Source of the DNA: Ignelater luminosus
Lineage: Eukaryota > Arthropoda > Insecta > Coleoptera > Elateridae
Direction of reading: 5' to 3'
Assembly: GCA_011009095.1 (NCBI GenBank)
Contig: VTPC01090602.1
Coordinates: forward strand, 11,447-75,446
Length of the DNA stretch: 64,000 nucleotides
Below, one piece after another: positions 21,721 to 33,614 of the stretch (its first letter is position 1; every line of letters begins with the position of its first letter). A program made the position numbers and the translations under genes. The notes under the pieces were generated by a model. It saw only the letters and a list, made by a program, of their open reading frames with translations, searched no databases and was not told where the DNA came from.

Positions 21721-24660
21721 ATGTCTTTAATAGAAATAGTAAATAACACAGGTTCAAATATATCTCTTGCATGTACCCCAGTTACTGAAGAATAGGCCTT
21801 TGGGCAATAACCAAGATTACAGGATTGTTTTAATTCACGATTTGGACCGTACTCGTATCGTTTGTGCATTAGTTCTCTAACTATTTAGTGCGCATGTATT
21901 GATTCTGCATAGTTTGATTATTAAAATAAAAAAACAGAATCAGCTAACAATAAGTACTTCGTAATGCGAGTATACGGTAAAAAAATGGCGAGTTGGAACA
22001 AACCTCATGTACTTCTTTGAGCTTTAAATACATAAATAGGTGTGCATGCATGATCTCGGGTCCTTAGGATTTGATGTTTTTTTTATATTTTTTAAATCGT
22101 CTTTTCGATTTTATATTTCGACTTATTTACGAATTTCTTTGGTTTCTGATTTATCAAGTCCGTGTTTTCCTAGGTTTGAGCTTTGTAAACATCAACTCAA
22201 AAATTAAACGTGCTAGAAAATAGGATACAGCGGGCATTTTTACTTTACTAATTATTATTTACATTTTCATATTGACTTTAGAGAATATCCACACATTCAG
22301 AAATAATTGAACACAAGTAAATAGATTTTTGTCAAATAAAATAATGAAAAACACCGTTTCTGGCGTTATGACGTAAGTACGCTTTGAGAGTTTAGTTTTT
22401 AATACACTTCAGTGATAAAATGAATAAACCTGTCTCATGCAATAAATTACTAAGCTATATAACGTACAAATAAGATGTTTTCTAAAAAACCTATTTGAAA
22501 TGTACGATTATTTTGTATTATATTCAATACAAATTCTATTTCGCATTTCCAAAGCAAAAATAAAATAATAGGCAATGCTGGTTTATTAACAAACAATATG
22601 GGACGTTGTTTGCTTTCAAAATCCTCTGGTCGAATAAACTCGGAAATGTAAACAATGGTGTCTTCAGCGCGAACAAATATTACTGCTAGAGTGCGGAAAA
22701 CCCTAATTCACGTCAATGTACATTCTAGAAATACCTATATATACATACACAAAGACAATGCTAACTTATCAAAGGTAACAATAATTCCCCCGTTTACTAT
22801 ATCTCTTACAATAGAAAACAAAACATCTAACAAAAATGTGAATCTCTGAAATTCAATGTTATTGAAATTGAAATATTATAGTACAGAACTGCTTACGTTC
22901 GTTTGAAATAATCATAATTAAAATAGTAACTGAAGTGTTTTTAACGATAATTTCTTTTAACTATCCAATAATCTTATCAGATTTATATAACAATGAACTT
23001 AGGTAATCAAAACTGAGATTTTGAAAATAATAACAACAATACTTTGAATTGCTTTTACACAAATCGGTGTCAAGTACTATAGATTAACGTTCGCTTGACA
23101 ACATAAAATATTCTTAATACCCTATAAGTGTTTGTTGTCAGTGCATTTTGATAATAACAAGAATTGTATTGACTTTGTACATACAAATAAATACTTATTT
23201 AATTGTATTTCATTCACAATATTAGATATTATTACGAAGCTGGTTTACTAAACCTTGTATCCTGTTTTTCTTACTAATACCCTTGAATATATATGCACAT
23301 TGAAGGCTAATACTAAGGTCAGCTCGTTACATCAATTAAAATTTTATTTATTTTTCTTTTTTATTTAGGGCCAGTTTAAATCTTTCGTCAATTGAAACTT
23401 TAAACAAAGTGGTATAAAAACAGGTATCAACTTTGTTCTTCATTGTTTTGTGCAGGGTCGCCGTATGCTGATGTGCAGGTTGTTCACTGCACAAGATCAG
23501 TAAATCATCAAGGCGACAATCCAAAAGTAATTTTGAATTTTCAAAGTTTGTTACAAAGGCAGCTCAGGATTTTACGATACTAAATTTATGACTTACAAAA
23601 AAAACTTACAGAAAAACGACAATAAGTAAGAACAGGAGGACGGTGTAGTGTACAGGCCTTTATCAGCTAAATTTTTAGTTGATGGGATGAGCTGGGTCTT
23701 ACTATCGCAAGTTTTTGAATTTGTATCGGTTTAGCTGAGTTGATCAAGTTTCTTTCTTGCTCCAGTAAGGTAACTCGGATCTTTAGTAGCGATGCAATCA
23801 TTGTGACAAATTAGACTTTTCCAATAGATAGTATTGCTTTCCAACTATCTGTTACTTCTTTTGGGCCAGCCAATATTACAAAACCGTTTTTAGTGACAAT
23901 AACTTTATCTTTAGCAATACTTGGTTTTGTTGCACAAAATTAATCCTGGAACCATGTCTTGGGCTTTCCAAGTCTACACTGATTTTTTCAAATGGGATCT
24001 GTTAACTGTCTTAGGCTTAACGGGTTTTAGAATCAGTTGTGGTTTTCGATCTAATCAGAATTTATAGGCTGTTTTGGTTTTGAAACAGTTGGATAAAGAA
24101 TTTGAAAGTGATTTAGTTAAGTTGTTGAATTTTTCCAGAGGACAAAACCCTTTTGACGCTAAGTTTTGTAGCTCATCTTAATAATTTTAGAATTTTGCTT
24201 TTCAATTAAGCTATGGAGTTTTTCGGTTTTTTTTCTAAACTGCAAGTCTGCGACCTTCACTGAGGTTTATTGCAGTTTGGTTGGACCAAATCTAAAATAT
24301 AAATTCATGCAAAACTATCTGATGATATTTCATCTCAAGCCAAAAATGGCTAAGATGTTCCTCGACACATAAAAAAAATTGGAAAACGCTACTTCAGCGT
24401 TTGTTTGAAGGCTACTATTAAAAACCACAAGTACAAGTAGTTAAGGCGATAGTTGTAATTTGAACAAATTCTGTTCACTGGAATTTTAGCTAATACGGAA
24501 CGAATAACACAACTGATTAATGTACCGGCAGAAAGTCAATACAAAGTACCAAGTAGACGTACCTATTAAGTTTCTTCTGGATTTTTTTCCCTCAAAAGGA
24601 AGTTATTATTAATTTTTTTAAGTATACATTGATATCAATGCTTTTTTGAGGAATTTACCA
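21721..24660. other. Intergenic stretch, nothing recognised
   Basis: AT-rich with short open frames only. The minus strand at about 23400-24300 gives hints of decayed coding (a piece reading KDKVIVTKNGFVILAGPKEV near 23880), but I cannot assign it to a family. Confidence 0.45.
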
Positions 24661-24664
24661 CTAG

Positions 24665-26035
24665 CTTTGGAAGGTTATTATTATTCTTCTTCTTCTTCTT
24701 CCTTCGACTAGGACCATGTCCTGTTTGTCAGGTCTCTTTATTCGGCGAATGATGAAAAGCAGCTCTGGTTCCATCTTTTCGGTAACCTGCCTGGTGGTCT
24801 TCTCCTTCTTGGTATCCCATCTCTGCACTGTTTTGCAATTCTTTCGTCGCTAATCCTATTCCGGTGTTCGTTCCAGGCCTTCTTGTTGGCTTTTGTCCAC
24901 CTTACTATGTCCTGTACGTTGCACTTATTATCTTCATTTCTGATGTCCTTAGTTGTCCTTTGTTTCCCTCAGTTGCTGGAATTTCCGATTAAATTTCATT
25001 TTCATATGTCATTATAGATAGGTCTTACCATGGTTTTGGATTTTTGGACCTTACGTCTTCTACTCATATATTTATTCTGTCATATTACGCTATTCAAGCT
25101 TCTAGCTACCGGTGCTGCTTTCGCGATTTGCTTTTGAGTCTCAAACAGTATCGATTGCTTGTAATTTCCACCCCCAAATACTTGAACTTCATCCCCTGTT
25201 TCAACACTTCTCCCTCAATCTCTAATTTGTGGGTACTTTCGCTATTACCATTACTTTCGTTTTTGTTGTTGAAATTCTCATGTTATATTGTGACACTGAT
25301 ATTTTACATATATATATGTAGTAGTATCTGCAGATCATCTTCTATAGTGGCTGCCAGTATAGCGTCATCGGCATATCAGACTACGTTCACTTTAGAATTT
25401 TCCACAATGTATTCGTTCAGCTGTTTTAGATTCTAAACTATTTTGTTCATTGTTAAGTTGAACAGGAATGGGCTTAGAGAGTCTCCTAGTCTCACGCCTT
25501 TATTTATTGAGATCTCCTGAGTATATCTACAGCACGCAAGTATTGCGGTTTTTTCGTCTGTGTTTAACTCGTATATTCTGTCTATGATGTTGTTTGAGAT
25601 TCTGTTTTCATGCAAGATATTTGTTACATCTTCGTTTCTCACTCTATCAAAGACAAAGATAGACAAAGCATACATAAAGAGGGCTGTCCTATTCAATAGC
25701 CTTATCAATAAGTTGCTGCATAATAAAAACCCTTGTTCTTCTACTATGTTTATGTACTTTAGTCTGCTTTTAATTACAGCGGTAAACAGTTTCAGAGTTG
25801 CATTTAGCAATGTTATCCCTCGATAGTTTCTCGCGTCTTTCTGTGTATACCGGTTTGGTTTTTATTAGCTTTGCATCCCATCTTAGTTTACAAAGCACTA
25901 GTCCATGGTCTGAACCGACGTTAGCAGATGATAGTACTCTTACATCTAAAATTTCTTTGGGATTTATGTGTTTGCTTGTTGGTTGGAAGGCTGGAAAGTT
26001 ATTAATAGCACTGTCTTTTCGGATTCCCAAATGAA
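24665..26035 (-). mobile_element. LINE fragment (RTE-like), with (GAA)n 3' tail
   Basis: On the minus strand, 25770-26030 holds the endonuclease end (VRVLSSANVGSDHGLVLCKLR). 25433-25810 holds an RT segment (FVFDRVRNEDVTNIL...NKGVRLGDSLSPFLFNL). 24700-25020 holds the C-terminal region with a PGRLPKRW-like motif, ending in a run of GAA (TTC on the plus strand at 24677-24700). Part of the RT between endonuclease and RVRNED is deleted, and frames change, so it is non-functional. Confidence 0.75.
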
Positions 26036-26040
26036 TAATT

Positions 26041-26460
26041 ATGATCGACTCCTTGGAAAAGCATAAAACATTAACAGGAGCCTATTATGCGGTTGGAAGA
26101 CATATTAGAGAAAAAACGGCCGGTTGGTACACAAGAAAGTGGTCTTCTATAAGACAACTAACTGTTCTACAAGTCGACTGTCGCAATAGCAACATTTTGC
26201 GAATTGGACTTCAAACTGATTCCTCATCTACTTTATTCTGCGGCCTGTGCAACTTCTTCTGTTTTCAAACGTAGAAATTTGGCCAGTTGGAAAGATTTTT
26301 GTAGAGCTTGACAAAACTCGTCTTTCCGGCGCGATGAAAAACCTAAGACTTGCTGGATCAAGGGTACAGCTCTTGATGGAAACTGGGTGAGAAACAAAAT
26401 TGTTTTGTTTGATGTGTTTAACTTGCCTTTTTATCGTACTTTCTGAATAATCCTTAATAT
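26041..26460 (+). mobile_element. Mariner relic, 3' half of transposase
   Basis: The plus strand starts IDSLEKHKTLTGAYYA, then in another frame reads FCELDFKLIPHLLYS and LFSNVEIWPVGKIF. These correspond to the mariner blocks (I)DFLEKG.TITG.YY, ELLPHPPYSPDLAP and FLF.N.K.WL.GK.F. The tail near 26310-26400 matches the family's end region. Catalytic Asp residues are lost and several stops intervene. No terminal repeats remain. It belongs to a type different from either mariner pair in the window. Confidence 0.6.
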
Positions 26461-27237
26461 ACCAAACAAGCCTTGACAGTAAAGATGGCGGTAGGCATTA
26501 AGAAGTGCGATACAAAGTTTCTACAAAATTAAGCCAACTTGCTTCAGAGCTTTTGCAAATTATTTTTTATCTTTGACTGTCTAAATTGTGTTTTGGAGAA
26601 CACATTATTGAATGTCGATAGAAAATTATGAGTTTGAATCTGAAAACCGATAGTAATCGATAACTGTCATATTTGGTTTATTTTCAACATGCACAGTAGA
26701 GGATTTGCCACTTTGTTTTTTAACATTTACTCAAAGCATCTAAATATAATACAAACTTTCAAAGTAGATTTGCGAACTAAATCTAAAAGGTATCGTAAAC
26801 ACAAATGTGCACCACAGAAGTCGTTTTAGTTGACGTGGGATAATCTAAGACATGTTTCATTTATTTCTTAATATTTCTTAATGACTTAGCCACTTTATGA
26901 GCTATATTCACTCAAACTTGGTTTGAAAATGAAACACTTTAAGTAAAATCAATCTTCACCGTTCCACACAGTAATAATACAAACTACTCAAATTTCTCAC
27001 TATAAATATCTAATTGTTTATTGTTAAATTGTTTCGGATTAACTGAAAGAATATAGGTATATTCTTACATTTTTTATTCAAAACAAACTTATATTCAAAA
27101 ATAAAGATATGGTAAATGCGTGACACATTCATAATTATGTTTTGTTCTACTTCAAACAATTTAAATTTTTATCGCATCTTATCACACAACAAAGTTTTTG
27201 AAAGTCTCTACTTGACCATGATAAGCACAGCGGCAGC
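26461..27237. other. Upstream region of the GH27 gene
   Basis: AT-rich sequence between the mariner relic and the TATA box of the following gene. I see no gene and no clear binding-site cluster. Confidence 0.45.
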
Positions 27238-27247
27238 TATATATAAG
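27238..27247 (+). promoter_or_regulatory. TATA box of the GH27 gene
   Basis: TATATATAAG lies 38 bases before the ATG. With transcription starting about 25-30 bases downstream, the leader would be roughly 10-20 nt, unusually short. A non-coding upstream exon is the alternative. Confidence 0.5.
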
Positions 27248-27284
27248 ATTAACTTGCATATTTTCTTTATCCAAAATTTTAAAA

Positions 27285-28523
27285 ATGAAGCTCCAATTGT
27301 TATTATTATTTTTAACATGTTCTGTAATTGTTGTGAACGGGCTTGATAATGGTGTCGCGAGAACTCCACCTATGGGATGGATGAGCTGGCAAAGGTTTAG
27401 ATGTATCACTAACTGTGATTTATATCCAGATGATTGTATTTCTGATAAGTTGTTTAGAAAAATGGCCGATTTAATGTCTTCTGAAGGTTATTTAGATGCT
27501 GGTTATGAATATCTCATTATAGATGATTGTTGGTTAGCAAGGGAGAGAGATGCTCAAGGCCGTCTTCAACCAGATCCTGACCGTTTTCCTCATGGAATTA
27601 AAGATTTATCGGATTACATTCGCAGTAAAGGCTTGAAGTTTGGAATTTACGAAGATTATGGTAATTATACGTGTGCTGGATATCCGGGAATTTTGGGCCA
27701 TTTAAAAACCGATGCTCAAACTTTCGCCGAATGGGGAGTTGATTATATTAAAATTGATGGGTGCTATTCTAAGTTTGAAGATATGGAAGATGGATATAAA
27801 GAGTTTGGACAGTACTTAAATGAAACTGGTCGTCCTATTGTGTATTCATGCAGTTGGCCAGCATATTTTGAATCTAGTGGTATACATGCAAATTATAGTC
27901 TTTTGGCGGACATTTGCAATTTGTGGAGGAATTGGGGAGATATTCAGGATTCTTATAGTAGCTTAACAAAGATCATGCAATGGTTTGGCAATAATCAAGA
28001 TCGGATTGGTCCTTATGCCGGTCCTGGACATTGGAATGATCCAGATATGTTACTTATTGGTAATTACGGACTTAGTTACGAACAGAGCAAAATGCAAATG
28101 GCAATTTGGGCGATATTAGCAGCACCTTTACTTATGTCAGTTGATTTTAGAACAGTTCACCCTGCATATAAAGAAATTTTGTTGCATAAAGAAGCTATAG
28201 CTATAAATCAAGATGTATTGGGTATTCAAGGTAAAAAAATACTGACAATAACAAATATTGATATTTGGACTAGACCAATTACCCCTATTATAAATGATTC
28301 ACCTACGTATGCTATTGCTTTTCATAGTAACAGGGACGATGGTTATCCTTATGCTATCTCTGTAAGTCTCGAAGAGTTAGGTTTACGTAATGCTAAGGGT
28401 TATTCTGTTAGTGATGTGTTTGAACCACAAGGAGAAGAAATAGTACAAATTCAAGATAAATTTATTGTCAAAGTGAAGCCTTCAGGAGTTGTTTTTATAA
28501 AAGCTGTTCCTATTGGTTCTTAA
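27285..28523 (+). CDS. NAGA: Alpha-N-acetylgalactosaminidase, GH27 family, secreted/lysosomal
   Basis: A complete 412-aa protein in one uninterrupted reading frame. Residues 1-19 form a signal peptide (hydrophobic LLLLFLTCSVIVV) and the mature chain begins LDNGVARTPPMGWMSW, the usual GH27 start. The TIM barrel carries the nucleophile Asp158 in YIKIDGCY and the acid/base Asp219 in WRNWGDIQDS. The specificity loop reads CSWPAY with Ser190 and Ala193. In human enzymes Ser/Ala here mark alpha-N-acetylgalactosaminidase, whereas alpha-galactosidase A has Glu/Leu. So removal of terminal alpha-GalNAc, probably also alpha-Gal, from glycoproteins and glycolipids is expected in lysosome or gut lumen. 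N-glycosylation sequons are at Asn127, Asn179 and Asn203. A beta-sandwich tail follows residue about 310. The length matches the family. The start is the first in-frame ATG after the TATA box. No intron is seen. Confidence 0.92.
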   Translation: MKLQLLLLFLTCSVIVVNGLDNGVARTPPMGWMSWQRFRCITNCDLYPDDCISDKLFRKMADLMSSEGYLDAGYEYLIIDDCWLARERDAQGRLQPDPDRFPHGIKDLSDYIRSKGLKFGIYEDYGNYTCAGYPGILGHLKTDAQTFAEWGVDYIKIDGCYSKFEDMEDGYKEFGQYLNETGRPIVYSCSWPAYFESSGIHANYSLLADICNLWRNWGDIQDSYSSLTKIMQWFGNNQDRIGPYAGPGHWNDPDMLLIGNYGLSYEQSKMQMAIWAILAAPLLMSVDFRTVHPAYKEILLHKEAIAINQDVLGIQGKKILTITNIDIWTRPITPIINDSPTYAIAFHSNRDDGYPYAISVSLEELGLRNAKGYSVSDVFEPQGEEIVQIQDKFIVKVKPSGVVFIKAVPIGS

Positions 28524-28665
28524 GGTTCAATGTTGTTTATTTACTTAGAAAAACTGTAAGATATGTTCTGTGTAAACGTTTTAGTTTTTAGTTTGAACCA
28601 ACTTCAATTTTATCGGTGATTGTAAACAAAATAGAGCAAACACGATATTTTCAAATTCCCAAACA

Positions 28666-28671
28666 AATAAA
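28666..28671 (+). terminator. Poly(A) signal of the GH27 gene
   Basis: AATAAA lies 143 bases after the stop codon, followed within 25 bases by a GT-rich stretch (TTTGTGTGTTTTTTT), the usual arrangement for cleavage and polyadenylation. Confidence 0.7.
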
Positions 28672-28699
28672 AGATTATTCTACAATAACATCTTTGTGT

Positions 28700-30452
28700 G
28701 TTTTTTTAATATTGAAAAGTCGTTAACCTCTTCTTATCTGCAATGACTTTTATCAAAAACTTTGGACTTGAATTCAAATTAAATTTAAAATCGAGAAAAC
28801 TTAGATTATTGTAAGAAAATACTGCATCCAGCTATTGGATTGAAAGTTTTTTATTGGAAATGACCAAATTTAACAAACTTTCAGGAAACTATTAAGAGCA
28901 CTCGGTGGCGATTTCTCGATTGTGTCCAAACTAATCTACGAGGACGTAGACCGAATGCAAACAATAGCTTTTAGAAACCTTATCAAATTCAAAGTTTATA
29001 TAAAACTGTTTTAATTGCTTGATTAGAAATGTTTGTGTTGGTATTGTAATTAGAACAAGTTTCTTTTGCTTGTCATTCAAATAGTGTATAATCGTGACAG
29101 AATGACGTTTAAGTTTCATTATCGTCTTGTAGAAAAACAAGTTTTCATGTATATCACAAAATATCTGATTGTCTCGATAAAATTATTTAATTGATATGAT
29201 TATTACATGGCAATTTTGCTAATGAAATTGATAAAAAAATCACAAATTATAAGGCGGATGATTTCTAATCAATTTGATAAAAAAATTTAGCTGTCGAATA
29301 AAAATGAAAAACACAAGATGGGATAACAAAGGTTAACAAATTGTTGTCAGTCTCGTTCTATCTCTGTTTTTTAAAAATCCTTAAACTATGACCGAATTAT
29401 TTATTTAATTTCTCAAAACAGTCTTATCAATAATACTGATTACAATCGGGTTTATTCACGTCTCACTTCTAACTAGTGAAAACTATTAAATAAATAAATA
29501 AAACATTTCAGTCGTTTCGGAATATAGTGAAAACTACTTCTGTCAGGAATGATGTCCAAGATTTCAATTAAATATCTGAATGACTTTATAAATATCTCTA
29601 TACCTCTAGCAGCGACATAAAAGATTTTCTTTTTGAAATATTTATCATGCGAAGGCAACATGAATATACAGGGTGTCTCTAGAGAAAAACAACATACACT
29701 TTTCATTATGCAAATGATCTTGAGATATTTCTTTATCTTTGTAATAATACACTTGATTAGAGCTATCCAACGTAGAAGAATGAAAACTATCTTCAAGCAA
29801 GTGTGACACGGATGCAAACAGACTTCTAACTGTGTAAGCCAGTTCAACCACAACTACTTCCAACGTCTTCTTTTACAAAGTAACCATAAAATGCCAGCCT
29901 GTTAATGCAAACGTATCGTAAAGCATATTTTCGAAATTATTTAATTTTTCAAAAATTTTTTTTATGCGTAAGTTTTAACGTTGATTAAAAGTCAGTCATA
30001 ACTAACACTGTAACTTATCATTGTACCTTAAGCAAAAATGGCACGGAGAGAGCAGCTTAATTCACAAAGAGATTCAATACTTAATTGACAGCAAATGGTA
30101 TTCGGTTAAAACACTATAGAAAAAATTACAAGCAAGAGCTGTTTGAAATAAAATAAAAATAATCCGACATTTTGTAACTTTATAACTTCCAAGAGCAGAA
30201 TTGTTCATATTTGCAAAATTCCTTTTAGAGAAGTTCTATAATAAAGTTGAAAATTTATTTTTTACTAGTAATTTTGGAAACTCATCAAGATTTCTAGCAT
30301 ATGCCACAGTTATGAACTTACTGTTATGCTTTATGTAAATTTACTCCAATGTAACCATTTATCCATTCTTTATCATTTCAAACAGTTTGTACTGCAAAAT
30401 CAAATCTAAAATTGCGTCTGCTTTTAAAAGATGCATTTCAGTTACTTGATAA
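28700..30452. other. Intergenic stretch, nothing recognised
   Basis: AT-rich. The longest open frame (126 codons, minus, 29473-29853) has no family signature. An ACAGGGTGT motif at about 29669 resembles MITE ends elsewhere in the window but has no partner. Confidence 0.45.
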
Positions 30453-30826
30453 TGTTACGTTTTGGCAAAAACATGCATTTATTTTTTTTATTTATTTTTA
30501 CTTAATTTATTACAATTTATTTCCAGAATTTATTTACACTAAATTATTTATTTAATTATGTACAGAAGAATTTATTTATCACTAATTAGCATTTATTTCG
30601 TTCGTAACTACTAGCTGATTGACTGTAAAACTGCCTTAGGCTTGATCAACGCAGCCTTATACTTGTTTCCGCGTGGTTCTTGATGAGCCCAGAAAGTTCG
30701 CGCTCTTTCTCAAACATTCGACGGTGGAAAATTCTGGATAGCTTGAGATTTCTCCGGCACATGCAACCAGCTTGTTCGAGACTGTTCGGGACTTTTTCTA
30801 GTATATTCGAGGGGTGGCGCGTTACA
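30453..30826 (-). mobile_element. Solo LTR, gypsy-like
   Basis: A 374-bp block that on the minus strand begins TGTAACGCGCCACC and ends AAAACGTAACA. It is flanked on both sides by ATAA (30449-30452 and 30827-30830), a 4-bp target duplication typical of Ty3/gypsy elements. Several AATAAA signals lie in its AT-rich 3' half. No internal region remains, as expected after recombination between two LTRs. It is a fossil. Confidence 0.7.
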
Positions 30827-30830
30827 ATAA

Positions 30831-31714
30831 TAAGCATACTATTGTAGCCAAGGATTCTGAGAACTCAACAACTTCTAATTTCCTTTCTAGATAGTTATTA
30901 TTAAATGTTGATGAACATACATACAGTTCTTCCTTTTCTTGATTAAATTTTTCTAAGTTGTGACGGTTCATAGAGACAGTCTGCTTTTGTGCTCGATCTC
31001 CACCTTGATACGTTTGGACTGTGTTTTTCCTAGATTTCAAAGCAAGCAAGATGGGCTCTTACTAAACTAACACTGGCATGGCACTAACTGAGGAAAAGTC
31101 GTCTCAGCCTCTTCTGCACCTTAAATTGCTTACTTAATTTCTGAAGCAGTAACGCTGTTAGAAGTACACCTCTCATCTCGGCTTTTCCATTACTATCTGT
31201 TTTAGGTGGGGTGTCTAATTACTTCTGATTGCTTTTTATAAGCCTGCTTTCTTTTTGAAGTCAATTCATCAAGTTGCCAAAACGATATCACTAACTTTTT
31301 AAGCATTTGCTTAACTTTCTAAAAAGCTTTATTGTTGGTCATCAATTACGACCTCAAAGATGAAAAGAAAAATACAGTTGCTAGTCTTAAGCTTTGGCAA
31401 GACAAAGCCTGGCATTATTTACAATAGGTGACCTCAAAAAAAGAGCCAAAAAGGTAACTCAAACCTATAACCGTTACGGTTAAGAAGTTTTAGATAAAGC
31501 AAAAGCGTAAAATGTGGCATCACTGACTGCTCTGGGACAACGAGCCACCGAAACCGAGTACATGGCAGCTGCAACGTTTGTTGGAAATATTCTTATTTTG
31601 ATCATTTTTAGTGTTTATATCGACAGATAAATACACAATAAATAAATACTCAACTCAAAAAAAACATTAAAATAAAACTTTCATTTTCAATAGAAACGTG
31701 AAGAGAACATTTAC
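30831..31714. other. Intergenic stretch, nothing firmly recognised
   Basis: Short open frames without motifs. A plus-strand scrap near 31530-31590 (TETEYMAAA) recalls a copia RNase H motif but is too short to call. Confidence 0.4.
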
Positions 31715-31718
31715 GTAA

Positions 31719-32680
31719 TCATACATTTTCGTAACACTCTAAACAAGAAATCACTGCATGCTCCAAATAGAGTGCCTTATTACAGGCAGTACACTTGTAG
31801 GCAGTTTTCTGATCTTGCTTTCGTGGACAAACTTGGCATCTTCTTTTTGCGAATGTAGGCCCATCTGATTGTTCCCTCTGCTGGACATCACAATGCAGTC
31901 GTTTTGACAATCTACGATTTTTATCCCTGTTTTGCTTGAAGTTTTTTGCAAGTTATAAAGACAACTCCTTTAGGAATAGCAGAAAATACGATTAGTGACT
32001 AACGCCTGCTGTTTCTAGAACGCTTCCCTTGGTTAGGTTGTAGAAGATTATTTCGGGTTTGTTTTCGTTTTCACTATCTTTACTTATCTTGCCGTCATGA
32101 TGCAAAGACGAAATTAGCAAAACGTTATTGTTTTTTTTTTTAGGAACATAAGGCAAAAGCGTTATCCAAAGCCAACACTAGACCTTAGTGGCCTATTTTT
32201 TGATAAGAAATAAAAGGAAGGTATCTGTCTTTTCTTTTATAATTGCTACTACTGTCAACTTGTGTTATAAAAGTAAACGATTTATAAGTCCGTATGAGGT
32301 AAATCAATTGTCGAATGTTAAGTTACGTTTCGTGCCGCAAACTGGAGCTATCATTCTCAATACTAGATATTTTTTCTTGCGTATTGCTCATTTTAAATGG
32401 ACCGTGCGTCGAGTTGCTGCCTACAATATATTTCCATATTTACGCTACAAAAGTAGCATGCATCAGCAAGAGCAAAAAATTTCTATTCCGCATTTTGTCG
32501 GCCTAAAACTGCAGCGTCCGCGAAATGATTCTGATTTTTCGTCCATGGTAAGATATTCCCAAGGAATCTAAACAGATTTGCAGTTTTGTATAAAGTGTTC
32601 AAACACATCCCTAATTGCGGCCAACGTATCCAAGTTATTTCTTTCTTCGCGACTATCCAAATCATCAAAACTGATCAAAT
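31719..32680 (-). mobile_element. Decayed piggyBac-like transposase
   Basis: Minus-strand pieces from 32680 down: LDSREERNNLDTLAAIRDVF, then EYLTMDEKSESFRGRCSF (about 32500-32570), FDN.FTSYG (about 32300), SLHHDGKISKDSEN and KPEIIFYNLTKGSV (about 32020-32110). At the end is the intact zinc-binding C-terminal tail RRCQVCPRKQDQKTAYKC...CNKALYLEHAV...CLEC (31719-31860). The order matches piggyBac transposases. The block that normally follows FYN.TKGGVD, with its WP motif, is deleted, and there are many stops and frame changes. No TTAA-bounded ends were found. Confidence 0.75.
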
Positions 32681-33614
32681 ATAATAATTACGCTTTCATT
32701 AATAGGATCGGTTAAGGCTTATCCAGCAGCTGACATTTCCATCTGATTACAACCCTCTTGTGGCTAGAATAAGGCTGACATTAAAGAAAGTGAAACCAAA
32801 GAAGAAGAAGAAAATACTAGACATTAGTAAACTAAGAGAAACGGATGTATATCAAAGAACAAAAGAACAAATAAACTATAATCTACGAAAAATTGATGTA
32901 AAGAATCAAAATTTAGAAAATGTATGTGAAGAATGGAATGGTATACGAGAAGGCCTGATGTCCGCCGGCAAAATATACTTAAGCACAATAAAGAAATGTA
33001 GAAGTAGAAGAAGAAGAAATACTAAATCTAATGCAAAAAAGAAGAGAATATAGAAACAGGAACGTGTCTAAATATAAAGAAATAAATAAAAAGATCAGAA
33101 ATAAGATAAGAATAGAAAAAAAATTGGCTTTAGAATAAGTGTAAAGAGATTGAGGAATATGAACAAAAAATACGATAATTTTAATGTGCACGAAAAGATA
33201 AAAGAAATTGTGAATATAAGAAAACAGCAACAAGCGAACATAACAAAAACTCCAAGGGAAACCTCTTCACAGATACAAAACAAAAGCTCAAGAGATGGAC
33301 AGAATATACTAAAAACTATTTGAAAATAATGGACCAGAAACGGACCAGAAATATTGCGAGAAGAAGTCGCATACGCTATAAAACAGACAAAAGGGAGTAA
33401 AGCAACGAGACCCGACGAGATAGCAGCTAATTGACGATGGATGTGTAGATATCCTTGTTCGATTATTATAATTCTATTTACTGCACCGAAGTAATACCAA
33501 AACAATGGTTACAATCAACATTAATAAACATACCAAAAAAGAACAATACTAAAGAATGCTCGGAACACCGCAGAATAGAAAGTGGAGGAAGAGCTATCTG
33601 AAGAAGTAGAAATA

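Noticed and set aside
23400-24300. Possible decayed coding on the minus strand
   Set aside because: Frame changes too often and no motif could be tied to a family.
29473-29853. 126-codon minus-strand open frame
   Set aside because: Low-complexity, no motif, and a second overlapping frame of similar length; looks like chance.
30480-30570. ATTTATTT-rich tract as a possible microsatellite or AU-rich element
   Set aside because: It is part of the solo LTR at 30453-30826.
31510-31600. Scrap reading TETEYMAAA like copia RNase H
   Set aside because: Too short and without neighbouring pol motifs or LTRs.
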